Below, piece by piece: positions 9,007 to 16,905 of a stretch of DNA of 64,000 nt (positions are counted from its first letter, which is position 1; each line of letters begins with the position of its first letter). The DNA is from Oscillospiraceae bacterium NTUH-002-81. GTDB lineage: Bacteria > Bacillota > Clostridia > Lachnospirales > Lachnospiraceae. Position numbers and translations under genes: made by a program. The stretch is from the NCBI GenBank assembly GCA_032620915.1, contig CP136052.1, positions 589,001 to 653,000 of the forward strand, written 5' to 3'. Below the pieces are notes generated by a model. That model saw nothing but the letters and a program-made list of their open reading frames with translations. It did not search any database and was not told the DNA's origin.

Positions 9007-10104
9007 ATGAAAAAATTTGCAGCCCTTTTACTGACAGCAGCACTGACCACGGCGGTGTTTACCGGATGCGGCGCATCCACATCCACAGACGGAACAGCGG
9101 CAGACACAAAGACAGACAGCGCACAGGCTGGCGATGCGTCCGCAGATACGGACGCTGCCGCAGAGACATCGGATGGAAGCGAGGAGCCCATCACCTTAAA
9201 GGTCAGCTTTACCACCGGCATGACCGGCGCGGTGAACAGCTTTGCCATCGAGAAAGGCTTCTATAAGGATCTGGGTATCGAGTTCGAGCAGGTTTCCAGA
9301 CCGGATTACAACGAACTGCTCTCCCTCATTTCCAGAGGCGAGATCGACATTGCGGACGGCGATCCCAGCACCTTTATCCCGGCGATCTACAACGGCGTTC
9401 CGGCAAAAATGGTCGGTAACCTGTGGCGGTATGCAGGCTGCTACTGGCTCATTGCCAACAATGACATCAAGGATTTCTCCGATCTGAAAGGAAAAACCAT
9501 CGGAAGCTGCGCAGCATCCGGCGGCCTGCGTCTCTCTGTGCTGAAAATGCTGGAAGCCAACGGTATTTCCGAGGATGAGGTAACCCTGGTTGCTAATGGC
9601 AAACACCAGACCGCTTACGCGACCCTGACCTCCGGCGAGGTAGATGCCACCATCATCCACAACCCTTACGCCGCACTGGCAGAGGCAGAGGGAACCGGCC
9701 ACATTCTCGGACGTGCCTGGGACTACATCCCGGATTACTACACCGGCACCATCGTTGCTTCTGATCGGATCATCAAGGAAGAGCCGGAGAAGCTGCAGCG
9801 TTTCCTGAATGCCTACTATGAAGTGCATGAGAAAGTGAAAAACGAGTATTTCGACGAGTTCATCACCTGGCTGGCACAGCAGATGGATGTTTCTGAGGAT
9901 GTGATGCGCAAAGCCGTAGAGGATGAGATCGACGTATGGTCTGATTATCCGGTGATCCCTGAGGATCGTGTGGAAAAGACCGTAGAGTATCTGAAAGAGT
10001 ACGGCTGGCTGGATGAAAATGTACAGGCAGAGGGTACTTACACCAACGAGTTTGCCGAGAAAGCGGCAGAGACACTGGGACTGACAGACCCGGCAGAAAA
10101 ATAA
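9007..10104 (+). CDS. ABC transporter substrate-binding lipoprotein, SsuA/NMT1-like
   Basis: A 365-residue lipoprotein. The ATG at 9007 follows GAGAGGAGA. The signal peptide MKKFAALLLTAALTTAVF ends at a lipobox (FTGC), then comes a Ser/Thr/Asp-rich spacer of about 40 residues. The binding domain starts near ITLKVSFTTGMTGAVNSFAI and shows DLGIEFEQ and the ADGDPSTFIPAIYNG region typical of SsuA/NMT1-like proteins that bind sulfonates, taurine or pyrimidine precursors. It is exported and tethered to the membrane, delivering ligand to the permease at 8187. Its place between permease and ATPase supports a complete transporter; the ligand is not determined. Confidence 0.9.
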   Translation: MKKFAALLLTAALTTAVFTGCGASTSTDGTAADTKTDSAQAGDASADTDAAAETSDGSEEPITLKVSFTTGMTGAVNSFAIEKGFYKDLGIEFEQVSRPDYNELLSLISRGEIDIADGDPSTFIPAIYNGVPAKMVGNLWRYAGCYWLIANNDIKDFSDLKGKTIGSCAASGGLRLSVLKMLEANGISEDEVTLVANGKHQTAYATLTSGEVDATIIHNPYAALAEAEGTGHILGRAWDYIPDYYTGTIVASDRIIKEEPEKLQRFLNAYYEVHEKVKNEYFDEFITWLAQQMDVSEDVMRKAVEDEIDVWSDYPVIPEDRVEKTVEYLKEYGWLDENVQAEGTYTNEFAEKAAETLGLTDPAEK

Positions 10105-10136
10105 GCATCTGACCGGACAGAAAGGAGATATGCAGG

Positions 10137-10919
10137 ATGCCTTCGATAACGATTCGCAATCTGACCAAACAATATAACGGAGAGGACGGACAGGCGGTAA
10201 CGGCGCTGGATCACATTGATCTGCACATCAAGGACGGAGAGTTTGTGTGCATTGTGGGCCCCTCCGGCTGCGGCAAGAGCACCATGCTGGAAATTGTGGC
10301 AGGCCTGCTGGAAAAAAGCGGCGGCGAGGTGCTGCTGGATGACGAACCGGTCACCGGACCCAGCCGGGATATCGGTGTGGTATTTCAGGATGCGTCCCTG
10401 TATCCGTGGAAAACGGTGAAGAAAAATATCGCTTTCGGCATGGATATCTCGAAGGTACCCAAGGCAGAGCAGGAAGAGCGGCTGAAAAAATATATCCATC
10501 TGATGAACCTGGACGGTTTTGAGAGCAAATACCCGGCTCAGCTGTCCGGCGGTATGCGGCAGCGGGCGGGCATCGCCAGAGCGCTGGTGATGAACCCAAA
10601 GGTCATCCTCATGGACGAGCCTTTCAGCGCCGTGGATCATCTGACGCGGACGACCCTGCAGGACGAGCTGGTGCGCATCCGCCAGGAGGAAAAGAAAACC
10701 ATTCTTTTCGTGACCCACGACATCAACGAGGCTGTGTATCTGGCAGACCGGGTCATTCTCTTAAGCCCGCGCCCCAGCCGGATCCAGGAGGAGTACGAGG
10801 TCAACGCGCCCCATCCCCGCAGCAGAAACGACCGCTACCTGGTGGATCTGGCGGCCCGGATCGTGACTGACATCGGCAGAGGCGCTTCCGAGAAAGAGAA
10901 TGTGGAGTACTTTATTTAG
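10137..10919 (+). CDS. ABC transporter ATPase, SsuB/TauB type
   Basis: A 260-residue nucleotide-binding subunit. AAAGGAG (10121-10127) precedes the ATG. All ABC motifs are intact: Walker A GPSGCGKST, Q-loop VFQDASLYPW, signature LSGGMRQRAGIARAL, Walker B VILMDEPFSAVD, and switch His in FVTHDINEA. It would power the permease encoded at 8187. A structured repeat begins directly at its stop codon, which could mark a 3' processing or partial termination point before the nitroreductase gene. Confidence 0.94.
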   Translation: MPSITIRNLTKQYNGEDGQAVTALDHIDLHIKDGEFVCIVGPSGCGKSTMLEIVAGLLEKSGGEVLLDDEPVTGPSRDIGVVFQDASLYPWKTVKKNIAFGMDISKVPKAEQEERLKKYIHLMNLDGFESKYPAQLSGGMRQRAGIARALVMNPKVILMDEPFSAVDHLTRTTLQDELVRIRQEEKKTILFVTHDINEAVYLADRVILLSPRPSRIQEEYEVNAPHPRSRNDRYLVDLAARIVTDIGRGASEKENVEYFI

Positions 10920-10959
10920 GATTGCGGGAGTGGGCAGCACGGAGCAATCCTCAGGTATC
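10919..10959 (+). repeat. Structured intergenic repeat, copy A
   Basis: GGATTGC (10919-10925) pairs with GCAATCC (10944-10950) around an 18-base loop beginning GGGAGTGGGCAGCACGGA. The same core recurs at 59566-59606, where the closing arms differ in sequence but still pair. Both copies begin at a stop codon on the plus strand. Confidence 0.55.
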
Positions 10960-11003
10960 ATGGATGAAAGCAATGATATTTAATATTGACTAGGAGGAAA
11001 ACA

Positions 11004-11885
11004 ATGTTTCGAGATACGAGTATGGATTACCTTACCTTAGAGGAGATCCAGGAGATCAAAAACAACAATCAGAAACTGACAGACGAGGATTTCCTGGCCA
11101 TGGATGAATCGGAATTCCGTGCCAGAGTCCGGGAGAGAAGCCATCACTCTCTGGAGATCCAGATGTACCATGCAGCATACAGAAATGAGAAATTAAAGGC
11201 TTCCCAGGCAGATTATGTGAAACATCTGCTGGAGCTGTGGAGAAAGAGAGGGCTGGGCACAGACCTGCCGGAGTACAAGTACGCCAGCTTCCTCATCGAG
11301 TCTGCGGACAAGCTTTCCAGAGGAGAAGCGGTGGATCTGTCTCCCTACAAGCCGAAGACGGTAACGCCCCAGATGGAGGAGGATTTCTTCACCATCGTAA
11401 AGGAGCGCCGTTCCGTCAGAGAGTTTACGGATCAGGAAGTGCCGGATGAGCTGATCGACAAGGTGCTGGAGGCCGGTCTGTGGGCAGCTCACGGCTGCAA
11501 TGTACAGTCTGTCCGCTACATTGTGGTGCGGGAGAAAAACGAACCCGGTTTATTCCGGGGCAGCGATGTGCCCGGCGGCCCGGTGCATCTGATCGTATTA
11601 CAGGATATGCGCTGCTACCGTGCCAATTCCTTTACCCCGGTGAGAAACCAACTGCTGGATGCAGGCGCAGCCGGACAGAATATGGTACTGGCGGCCCATG
11701 CCGTAGGACTGGAAAGCGTATGGCTGACCTTCCGCAACAAGGAGTTCAGCGACCGGTTAAGAGCCCGTTTCAATCTGCCGGAGTACATGCGTCTCGTGAC
11801 CTATGTGGATGTGGGATACGGCGATCAGACCCCTTACCCGCCGCTTCGCTGGGATGTGAAGGACACGGTTCTGGGAAGATATTAA
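11004..11885 (+). CDS. Nitroreductase family protein
   Basis: A 293-residue protein with an N-terminal extension of about 120 residues before the flavin-binding nitroreductase domain. TAGGAGGAAA (10991-11000) sets the ATG at 11004. The FMN phosphate-binding segment reads KERRSVREFTDQEVP, followed by LEAGLWAAHGCNVQSVRYIV and, near the end, a GAAGQNMVLAAHAVGLESVW helix. Such proteins are cytoplasmic FMN oxidoreductases. Its position after the transporter suggests a reductive step on the imported compound, but the substrate is unknown. An 84-base gap with the structured repeat separates it from the ATPase gene, so it may be partly uncoupled. Confidence 0.85.
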   Translation: MFRDTSMDYLTLEEIQEIKNNNQKLTDEDFLAMDESEFRARVRERSHHSLEIQMYHAAYRNEKLKASQADYVKHLLELWRKRGLGTDLPEYKYASFLIESADKLSRGEAVDLSPYKPKTVTPQMEEDFFTIVKERRSVREFTDQEVPDELIDKVLEAGLWAAHGCNVQSVRYIVVREKNEPGLFRGSDVPGGPVHLIVLQDMRCYRANSFTPVRNQLLDAGAAGQNMVLAAHAVGLESVWLTFRNKEFSDRLRARFNLPEYMRLVTYVDVGYGDQTPYPPLRWDVKDTVLGRY

Positions 11886-11928
11886 AACTTTTTACTATAG
11901 CTTTTTCCTATATCCCATAATAGAATAT

Positions 11929-11952
11929 TCTGATTATTCAGAGATTTTTTTT
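11929..11952 (+). terminator. Weak terminator-like hairpin
   Basis: TCTGA (11929-11933), a TTAT loop, then TCAGA (11938-11942), followed by eight T at 11945-11952. The stem is only five pairs, so termination may be partial. Confidence 0.4.
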
Positions 11953-12005
11953 GGTGATAAAATGACATGTATGAAAACGAATAAAACCTATAGGAGAGAT
12001 ATAGT

Positions 12006-13157
12006 ATGAATAGAGGACGCAATACCCGATGTCTTCATCTGGAAGAAACAGAGGGAAAAACAGAAAACTATGGTGCGATCAGCTACCCCATTTATCAGAC
12101 AGCAACGTATGCACACCCCGGTGTCGGAGAAAGTACAGGATATGATTACAGCAGATTACAGAATCCTACCAGAGAACAGTTAGAGAAGGTGGTTGCCAGC
12201 CTGGAGGGTGGCATCGATGCGTTTGCGCTTTCCAGCGGAATGGCTGCCATTACCTTGCTGATGGAGATCTTTCGGCCTGGGGATCATTTTGTCGTTGAAG
12301 CAGATTTATATGGCGGCAGTATCCGATTATTTGACAATGTTTCCAAAAAGAACAACTATGAATTTACCTATCTGGACTGTTCCAGGGACGATATCGAAAG
12401 CGCGATCCGGGAGAATACGAAAGCCATTTACATTGAGACACCGACCAATCCCATGATGCATGTATCGGATATTGCGGCCATTGCAGAGATTGCCAGGAAG
12501 CATCAGATCCTCCTGATCGTGGATAACACCTTCCTGTCTCCGTATTTTCAGAATCCGTTAAAGCTGGGCGCAGATGTCGTGATCCACAGTGGCACAAAGT
12601 TTTTGGGCGGACACAATGACACCCTGGCCGGATTCCTTGTGACAAACAACGGGGAGATACAGGAGAAGCTGCGGTTCCTGATCAAGACCACGGGAGCGGG
12701 GCTGGCGCCCTTTGACAGCTGGCTGCTTCTTCGGGGGATCAAGACCCTTGGCATCCGCATGGAGCGATCCCAGGAGAATGCGATAAAAATTGCGAACTGG
12801 CTGAAAGCGCAGCGCGTTGTGAAACAGGTGTATTACCCGGGGCTGCCGGAACATCCCGGATATACGGTGATGAAAAAACAGGCAAGCGGTTTTGGCTCCA
12901 TGCTCACCTTCGATGTGGATACGAAAGCGCATGCCTTACAGATTCTGGAACGTGTAAGGATGATCAAATTTGCAGAGAGCCTGGGAGGCGTAGAAACACT
13001 GATCACGTATCCGACGACCCAGACCCATGCGGATGTGCCGGAGGATGTCCGTCTGAAAAACGGAATTACCCCCTGTACCCTCCGGTTATCTGTTGGAATC
13101 GAAGATATTGAGGATCTGCTGGCCGAGTTATCGGATGTATTTCAGTCGCTGGAATAG
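12006..13157 (+). CDS. PLP-dependent Cys/Met metabolism enzyme (cystathionine gamma-lyase/synthase type)
   Basis: A 383-residue fold-type I PLP enzyme. TAGGAGAGAT precedes the ATG. The PLP Lys lies in HSGTKFLGGHND; other signatures are SSGMAAITLLMEI, YIETPTNPMM and LIVDNTFLSPYFQNPL. The C-terminal ESLGGVETLITYPTTQTHA matches the MetB/MetC/MccB family. Members eliminate or exchange at the gamma or beta carbon of cystathionine, homocysteine or O-acyl-homoserine. With the MalY-like gene downstream it forms a likely transsulfuration or thiol-release pair. The exact reaction cannot be fixed from sequence. Confidence 0.9.
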   Translation: MNRGRNTRCLHLEETEGKTENYGAISYPIYQTATYAHPGVGESTGYDYSRLQNPTREQLEKVVASLEGGIDAFALSSGMAAITLLMEIFRPGDHFVVEADLYGGSIRLFDNVSKKNNYEFTYLDCSRDDIESAIRENTKAIYIETPTNPMMHVSDIAAIAEIARKHQILLIVDNTFLSPYFQNPLKLGADVVIHSGTKFLGGHNDTLAGFLVTNNGEIQEKLRFLIKTTGAGLAPFDSWLLLRGIKTLGIRMERSQENAIKIANWLKAQRVVKQVYYPGLPEHPGYTVMKKQASGFGSMLTFDVDTKAHALQILERVRMIKFAESLGGVETLITYPTTQTHADVPEDVRLKNGITPCTLRLSVGIEDIEDLLAELSDVFQSLE

Positions 13158-13207
13158 CATGCGATCTGGAAAAATGCATGGCGGATGAAACGAACGGGAA
13201 AGGATGA

Positions 13208-14389
13208 ATGGAAATGCCGGAAAGAAATTTAAATTTTGATGAGATCATCGAGCGGAAAGGAACCGACTGTTTAAAATATGATTTTGCCGTAAAAAGAGGC
13301 AAGCCGGAGGATGTGTTGCCTTTTTGGGTGGCAGATATGGATTTTCGGACAACTTCCTATGTGGAGGATGCGCTGATCGAACGAGCGAAGCATGGGATTT
13401 TTGGATACAGCGAATCTCAGGAGGATTATTTTCATGCGATCGCAGGATGGATGCACAGACGCCATCACTGGGATGTGGAACCGGACTGGCTGATCAAAAC
13501 GCCGGGCGTGGTATTTGCACTTGCCATGGCGGTAAAAGCCTTTACGGAAGCGGGAGACTGCGTGCTCATTCAGCAGCCGGTGTACTATCCGTTTTCCGAG
13601 GTGATCCAGGATAACGGACGAGTCGTTGTCAGCAATGATCTGTATCTGGGAACAGACAATCGCTATCATATGGACCTGGAAGATTTCGAGCAGAAAATCG
13701 TGGAGCATCATGTGAAGCTGTTTCTTCTGTGCAATCCCCATAATCCCTCCGGAAGAGTATTTACGAGGGAAGAACTGACCGGAATGGGAGAGATCTGTCT
13801 GAAGCATGGGGTCACGGTGGTCTGTGACGAGATCCACAATGATTTTGTGTTCCAGGGAGAGCACACCGTGTTTGCTTCTATTAAGAAAGAATATGCGGAT
13901 ATCTCTGTCACCTGTACCTCGCCGAGCAAAACCTTCAACCTGGCAAGTATGCTGATCTCCAACATCTTTATCCCCAATGAAAAGTTGAGACAGAGATTCC
14001 AGCATGAAGTGAATGCAGCCGGCATCAGTCAGTTGAGCGTATTGGGGCTGGTTGCTACCCAGGCCGCATATGAGCATGGCGATGAATGGTATGAGAAAAT
14101 GATGGCTTATGTGAAGTCGAATATTGACTATGCAAGAAACTATGTGGAAGAATATCTGCCGGGGGTAAAGATGATCAATGGCGAAGGCACCTATCTGGTC
14201 TGGCTGGATTTCCGGGGAACTGGTATCGAAACAGAAGAATTGGATCGCCGGATCATATACGATGCGAAGCTGTGGCTGGACAGCGGAAAAATCTTTGGAA
14301 AAACAGGAGAGGGATTCCAGCGGATCAACGTGGCTGCGCCGAGAAAAACAGTGACAGAATGTTTTGAGAGGATTCGGAAAATTTTATAA
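13208..14389 (+). CDS. MalY/PatB-type cystathionine beta-lyase (class I/II aminotransferase fold)
   Basis: A 393-residue PLP enzyme. The start ATG at 13208 has GGGAAAGG before it; Met3 at 13214 is an alternative. Motifs are PFWVADMDFRTT near residue 38, CNPHNPSGRVFTREEL, VVCDEIHNDFVF, and the PLP Lys in SPSKTFNLASML. The MalY/PatB family cleaves C-S bonds in cystathionine and cysteine conjugates. It lies 50 bases after the upstream PLP gene, with a strong terminator after it, so the two are probably co-transcribed. Together they could convert cysteine-derived conjugates to homocysteine or free thiols. Confidence 0.9.
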   Translation: MEMPERNLNFDEIIERKGTDCLKYDFAVKRGKPEDVLPFWVADMDFRTTSYVEDALIERAKHGIFGYSESQEDYFHAIAGWMHRRHHWDVEPDWLIKTPGVVFALAMAVKAFTEAGDCVLIQQPVYYPFSEVIQDNGRVVVSNDLYLGTDNRYHMDLEDFEQKIVEHHVKLFLLCNPHNPSGRVFTREELTGMGEICLKHGVTVVCDEIHNDFVFQGEHTVFASIKKEYADISVTCTSPSKTFNLASMLISNIFIPNEKLRQRFQHEVNAAGISQLSVLGLVATQAAYEHGDEWYEKMMAYVKSNIDYARNYVEEYLPGVKMINGEGTYLVWLDFRGTGIETEELDRRIIYDAKLWLDSGKIFGKTGEGFQRINVAAPRKTVTECFERIRKIL

Positions 14390-14407
14390 TGAATTGAAAA
14401 GCAAATA

Positions 14408-14441
14408 AGAGGATGTCCTGTAAAAAGGGCATCCTCTTTTC
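14408..14441. terminator. Bidirectional intrinsic terminator between malY-like gene and prs
   Basis: An 11-base arm at 14408-14418 pairs with 14427-14437 (one mismatch) and is followed by TTTT. It lies between convergent genes and could serve both. Confidence 0.8.
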
Positions 14442-14508
14442 GTGCTGTATAGACTCCTGAATACGCTGCCAGTGGCAGGTTTTCCAGGATTTATTTTCCT
14501 TATGAAGC

Positions 14509-15696
14509 TTAGAAATCCATGGTGCCGTTGCGGTACTGGGTCAGGCGCTTCTGGATACGGTCACTGGGATCCAGAAGACCGCTGATGGAAGCATCATGAT
14601 TCAGCGTGTCGATGATGTAAGCAATGTATTTGCTCATGTCACAGCTGATGTAGTAAGGCTTCTCCAGCAGCTCCGGTGTCTGATATACCAGGTTGGTGGT
14701 CAGCACGCGGGTGATATAGCCTTCCTCATAAGCCTTGTCAAATTTCTCCAGACCGTTGGTGAACAGACCGAAAGTGGAGAAGATAAAGATGCGGTTGGCT
14801 TTGCGGCGTTTCAGTTCGGAAGCAACTTCCAGAACGCTGTCACCGGAAGAGATCATATCGTCAATGATGATCAGATCCTTGCCTGTTACATCCGTACCCA
14901 GGAACTCATGGGCAACGATGGGGTTGCGGCCATTGACAATCTTCGTGTAGTCTCTTCTCTTATAGAACATACCCATGTCCAGACCAAGAACGTTGGCAAC
15001 GTAGATGGCACGTCCCATACCGCCTTCATCCGGGCTGATGACCATCATGTGGTCGCTGTCGATCTTAAGATCCGGAATGTTGCGAAGAAGACCCTTGATA
15101 AACTGGTAAGCAGGCTGTACAGTCTCAAATCCGTTGATCGGGATCGCATTCTGTACCCGCGGGTCATGGGCATCGAAGGTGATAATGTTGTTGACACCCA
15201 TATCGATGAGCTCCTGCAGTGCCAGTGCACAGTCCAGGGATTCCCGGCCGCTGCGCTTGTGCTGACGGCTCTCATAGAGGAACGGCATGATAACAGTGAT
15301 GCTTTTGGCCTTGCCGCCCACTGCCGCAATGATTCTCTTCAGATCCTGATAATGGTCATCCGGAGACATATGGTTTGTCTGGCCGCACAGGGAATAGGTC
15401 AGGCTGTAATTGCATACGTCAACCATCAGATACAGGTCATAGCCGCGGACAGATTCACCGAGAACGCCCTTGGCCTCGCCGCTTCCGAATCGGGGAACAC
15501 GCGCGGAAATAATGTAGTTATCTCTCTGATAACCTTCGAAAACGATATTGGCATGATGCTCGTTCTCTCTTTCATTTCTCCACTCAACGAGATAGTTGTT
15601 GACCTTCTCGCCGAGTTCCTTGCAGCTGGCAAGGGGAATGATGCCGAGTTTGCCTACAGGAATGGTTTCCAGATTTCTGGTTTCTTCATTAGACAT
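14509..15696 (-). CDS. prs: Ribose-phosphate pyrophosphokinase (long form)
   Basis: A 395-residue PRPP synthetase, about 80 residues longer than the usual ~315, with extra N-terminal and C-terminal sequence. GGAGGAG precedes the ATG on the minus strand. The catalytic flexible-loop region MPFLYESRQHKRSGRESLDC, the metal-binding FDAHDPRVQN, and a PRPP-binding loop DLIIIDDMISSGDSV are visible. The loop differs from the canonical DDMIDTAGT by carrying SSGDS. It makes PRPP from ribose-5-phosphate and ATP for nucleotides, His, Trp and NAD. It is monocistronic, with its own upstream region. Function is likely but the altered loop makes allosteric behaviour uncertain. Confidence 0.88.
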   Translation of the reverse strand: MSNEETRNLETIPVGKLGIIPLASCKELGEKVNNYLVEWRNERENEHHANIVFEGYQRDNYIISARVPRFGSGEAKGVLGESVRGYDLYLMVDVCNYSLTYSLCGQTNHMSPDDHYQDLKRIIAAVGGKAKSITVIMPFLYESRQHKRSGRESLDCALALQELIDMGVNNIITFDAHDPRVQNAIPINGFETVQPAYQFIKGLLRNIPDLKIDSDHMMVISPDEGGMGRAIYVANVLGLDMGMFYKRRDYTKIVNGRNPIVAHEFLGTDVTGKDLIIIDDMISSGDSVLEVASELKRRKANRIFIFSTFGLFTNGLEKFDKAYEEGYITRVLTTNLVYQTPELLEKPYYISCDMSKYIAYIIDTLNHDASISGLLDPSDRIQKRLTQYRNGTMDF

Positions 15697-15809
15697 TGGT
15701 TTTCTCCTCCGTTGTGATGATGAACATAATTAATTATACTATAGCACAAATCAAAACGATATGCCAGAGCCATCCGCCGAATCAGCACGATAAGTTAGGT
15801 CCAGTTTAC

Positions 15810-15870
15810 TCTTATATTCCGGTGGGCAGATTGCATGCTTGCATGAAAAGCTGTCCATAGGAATATAAGA
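15810..15870. repeat. Long imperfect hairpin between prs and the helicase-loader gene
   Basis: CTTATATTCC (15811-15820) is a perfect inverse of GGAATATAAG (15860-15869), extended by one more pair. Inside, GGGCAG (15824-15829) pairs with CTGTCC (15851-15856), and CATGC/GCATG lies at the tip. There is no T-run on either strand, so it is not a standard terminator. Its role is unknown. Confidence 0.6.
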
Positions 15871-15881
15871 AGGCAGCACCA

Positions 15882-16877
15882 TTATGAAACAGTATGCTCC
15901 AGCAGTTTCTTCCGGAGCCGGATATCATCCCCGAACAGCTTGAGGATCTGGTAGCTGCTGGAGATCCGGGAAAAGATCCGCTCCGAGTACGTGTTGAGAA
16001 AATTTTCCGGCGTCAGGTTTGTGGAAATGACCGTGGATTTCCTGCGCATGAGCCGCTCATTGATGAGCAGGAACAGCTGGGAGGAGACGAAGGCGTTCAC
16101 CATCTCCGTGCCCAGATCATCAATGATGAGCAGGTCACAGTCGAAGACGTGATACCGGAAATCATCGTCCTCTTTTTCACTGGAAAAGCTGTGCCGGGAA
16201 AACCGGTCAAACAGCTGCCCGGAGGAAAAATAGAGGACGGAGAAGGAGCGTTCCAGAAGCTCCTTGGCAATGCAGTTGGTCAGAAAGGTCTTGCCGGTGC
16301 CGGTGCTCCCGTACAGAAACAGGTTCGGATGTGTCTGGGAGAAATCCTCGATGAACCGGTGGGCTTCCGCCAGTGCAGTCTGGGCCAGACGGCGGGAAGA
16401 AAGACCGGTGCCGGGATCGATCATGTCTTCCGGATAGTAGTCTTCCCGGAAATGGGAAAAATTCTCCCGTTCCAGCACCTGCCGCAGGTTGGACTGGTGG
16501 TACAGCAGGTCGATCTCCGCCTGCCGGAAACAGTGACATTTCTGACTGCCGATATAACCGGTATCCTGACAATCCGGGCAGATATAGTGCGGTTTCAGAT
16601 AATCTGCCGGAAAACCGTGCTCGGCCAGAAGGTGATTCCTTTTCTCACAAAGGGTATGAAGCCTGTCGGCGCAGCGTGTGGCCTGTCCGGTCTGGTCGCC
16701 CAGCATGAGACGGGCCCGGCTGGCCTGGAGAGAGGAGATCTCTGTCTCCAGATCCGCGAATGCCGGGATCGCGTCATAGACGGCCTGCTGCCGCTCCTTC
16801 TGGCGGAAACGGTTGTCCGCCTGCCGTCTGCTGTAAATGCGCATGATCGTATCGTACTGTTCATTCGTCAGAGACAC
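15882..16877 (-). CDS. Replicative helicase loader, DnaC/DnaI-like AAA+ ATPase
   Basis: A 331-residue protein starting at GTG (16877) behind GGAGGAG. The N-terminal ~100 residues are helical and charged. Then a zinc-binding segment (CPDCQDTGYIGSQKCHCF) precedes the AAA+ ATPase domain. Walker A is YGSTGTGKTFL, Walker B LLIIDDLGTE, and a sensor-type STNLTPENF follows, with arginine finger region YSERIFSRI. It loads the hexameric helicase DnaB onto DNA. It is 28 bases downstream of the DnaD-type gene, forming a replication-initiation operon. The alternative of an IS21 IstB protein is unlikely since no transposase is nearby and the partner is DnaD-like. Confidence 0.9.
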   Translation of the reverse strand: MSLTNEQYDTIMRIYSRRQADNRFRQKERQQAVYDAIPAFADLETEISSLQASRARLMLGDQTGQATRCADRLHTLCEKRNHLLAEHGFPADYLKPHYICPDCQDTGYIGSQKCHCFRQAEIDLLYHQSNLRQVLERENFSHFREDYYPEDMIDPGTGLSSRRLAQTALAEAHRFIEDFSQTHPNLFLYGSTGTGKTFLTNCIAKELLERSFSVLYFSSGQLFDRFSRHSFSSEKEDDDFRYHVFDCDLLIIDDLGTEMVNAFVSSQLFLLINERLMRRKSTVISTNLTPENFLNTYSERIFSRISSSYQILKLFGDDIRLRKKLLEHTVS

Positions 16878-16905
16878 AGATTTGCTCCTCCTTCCTTAAT
16901 AAGAT

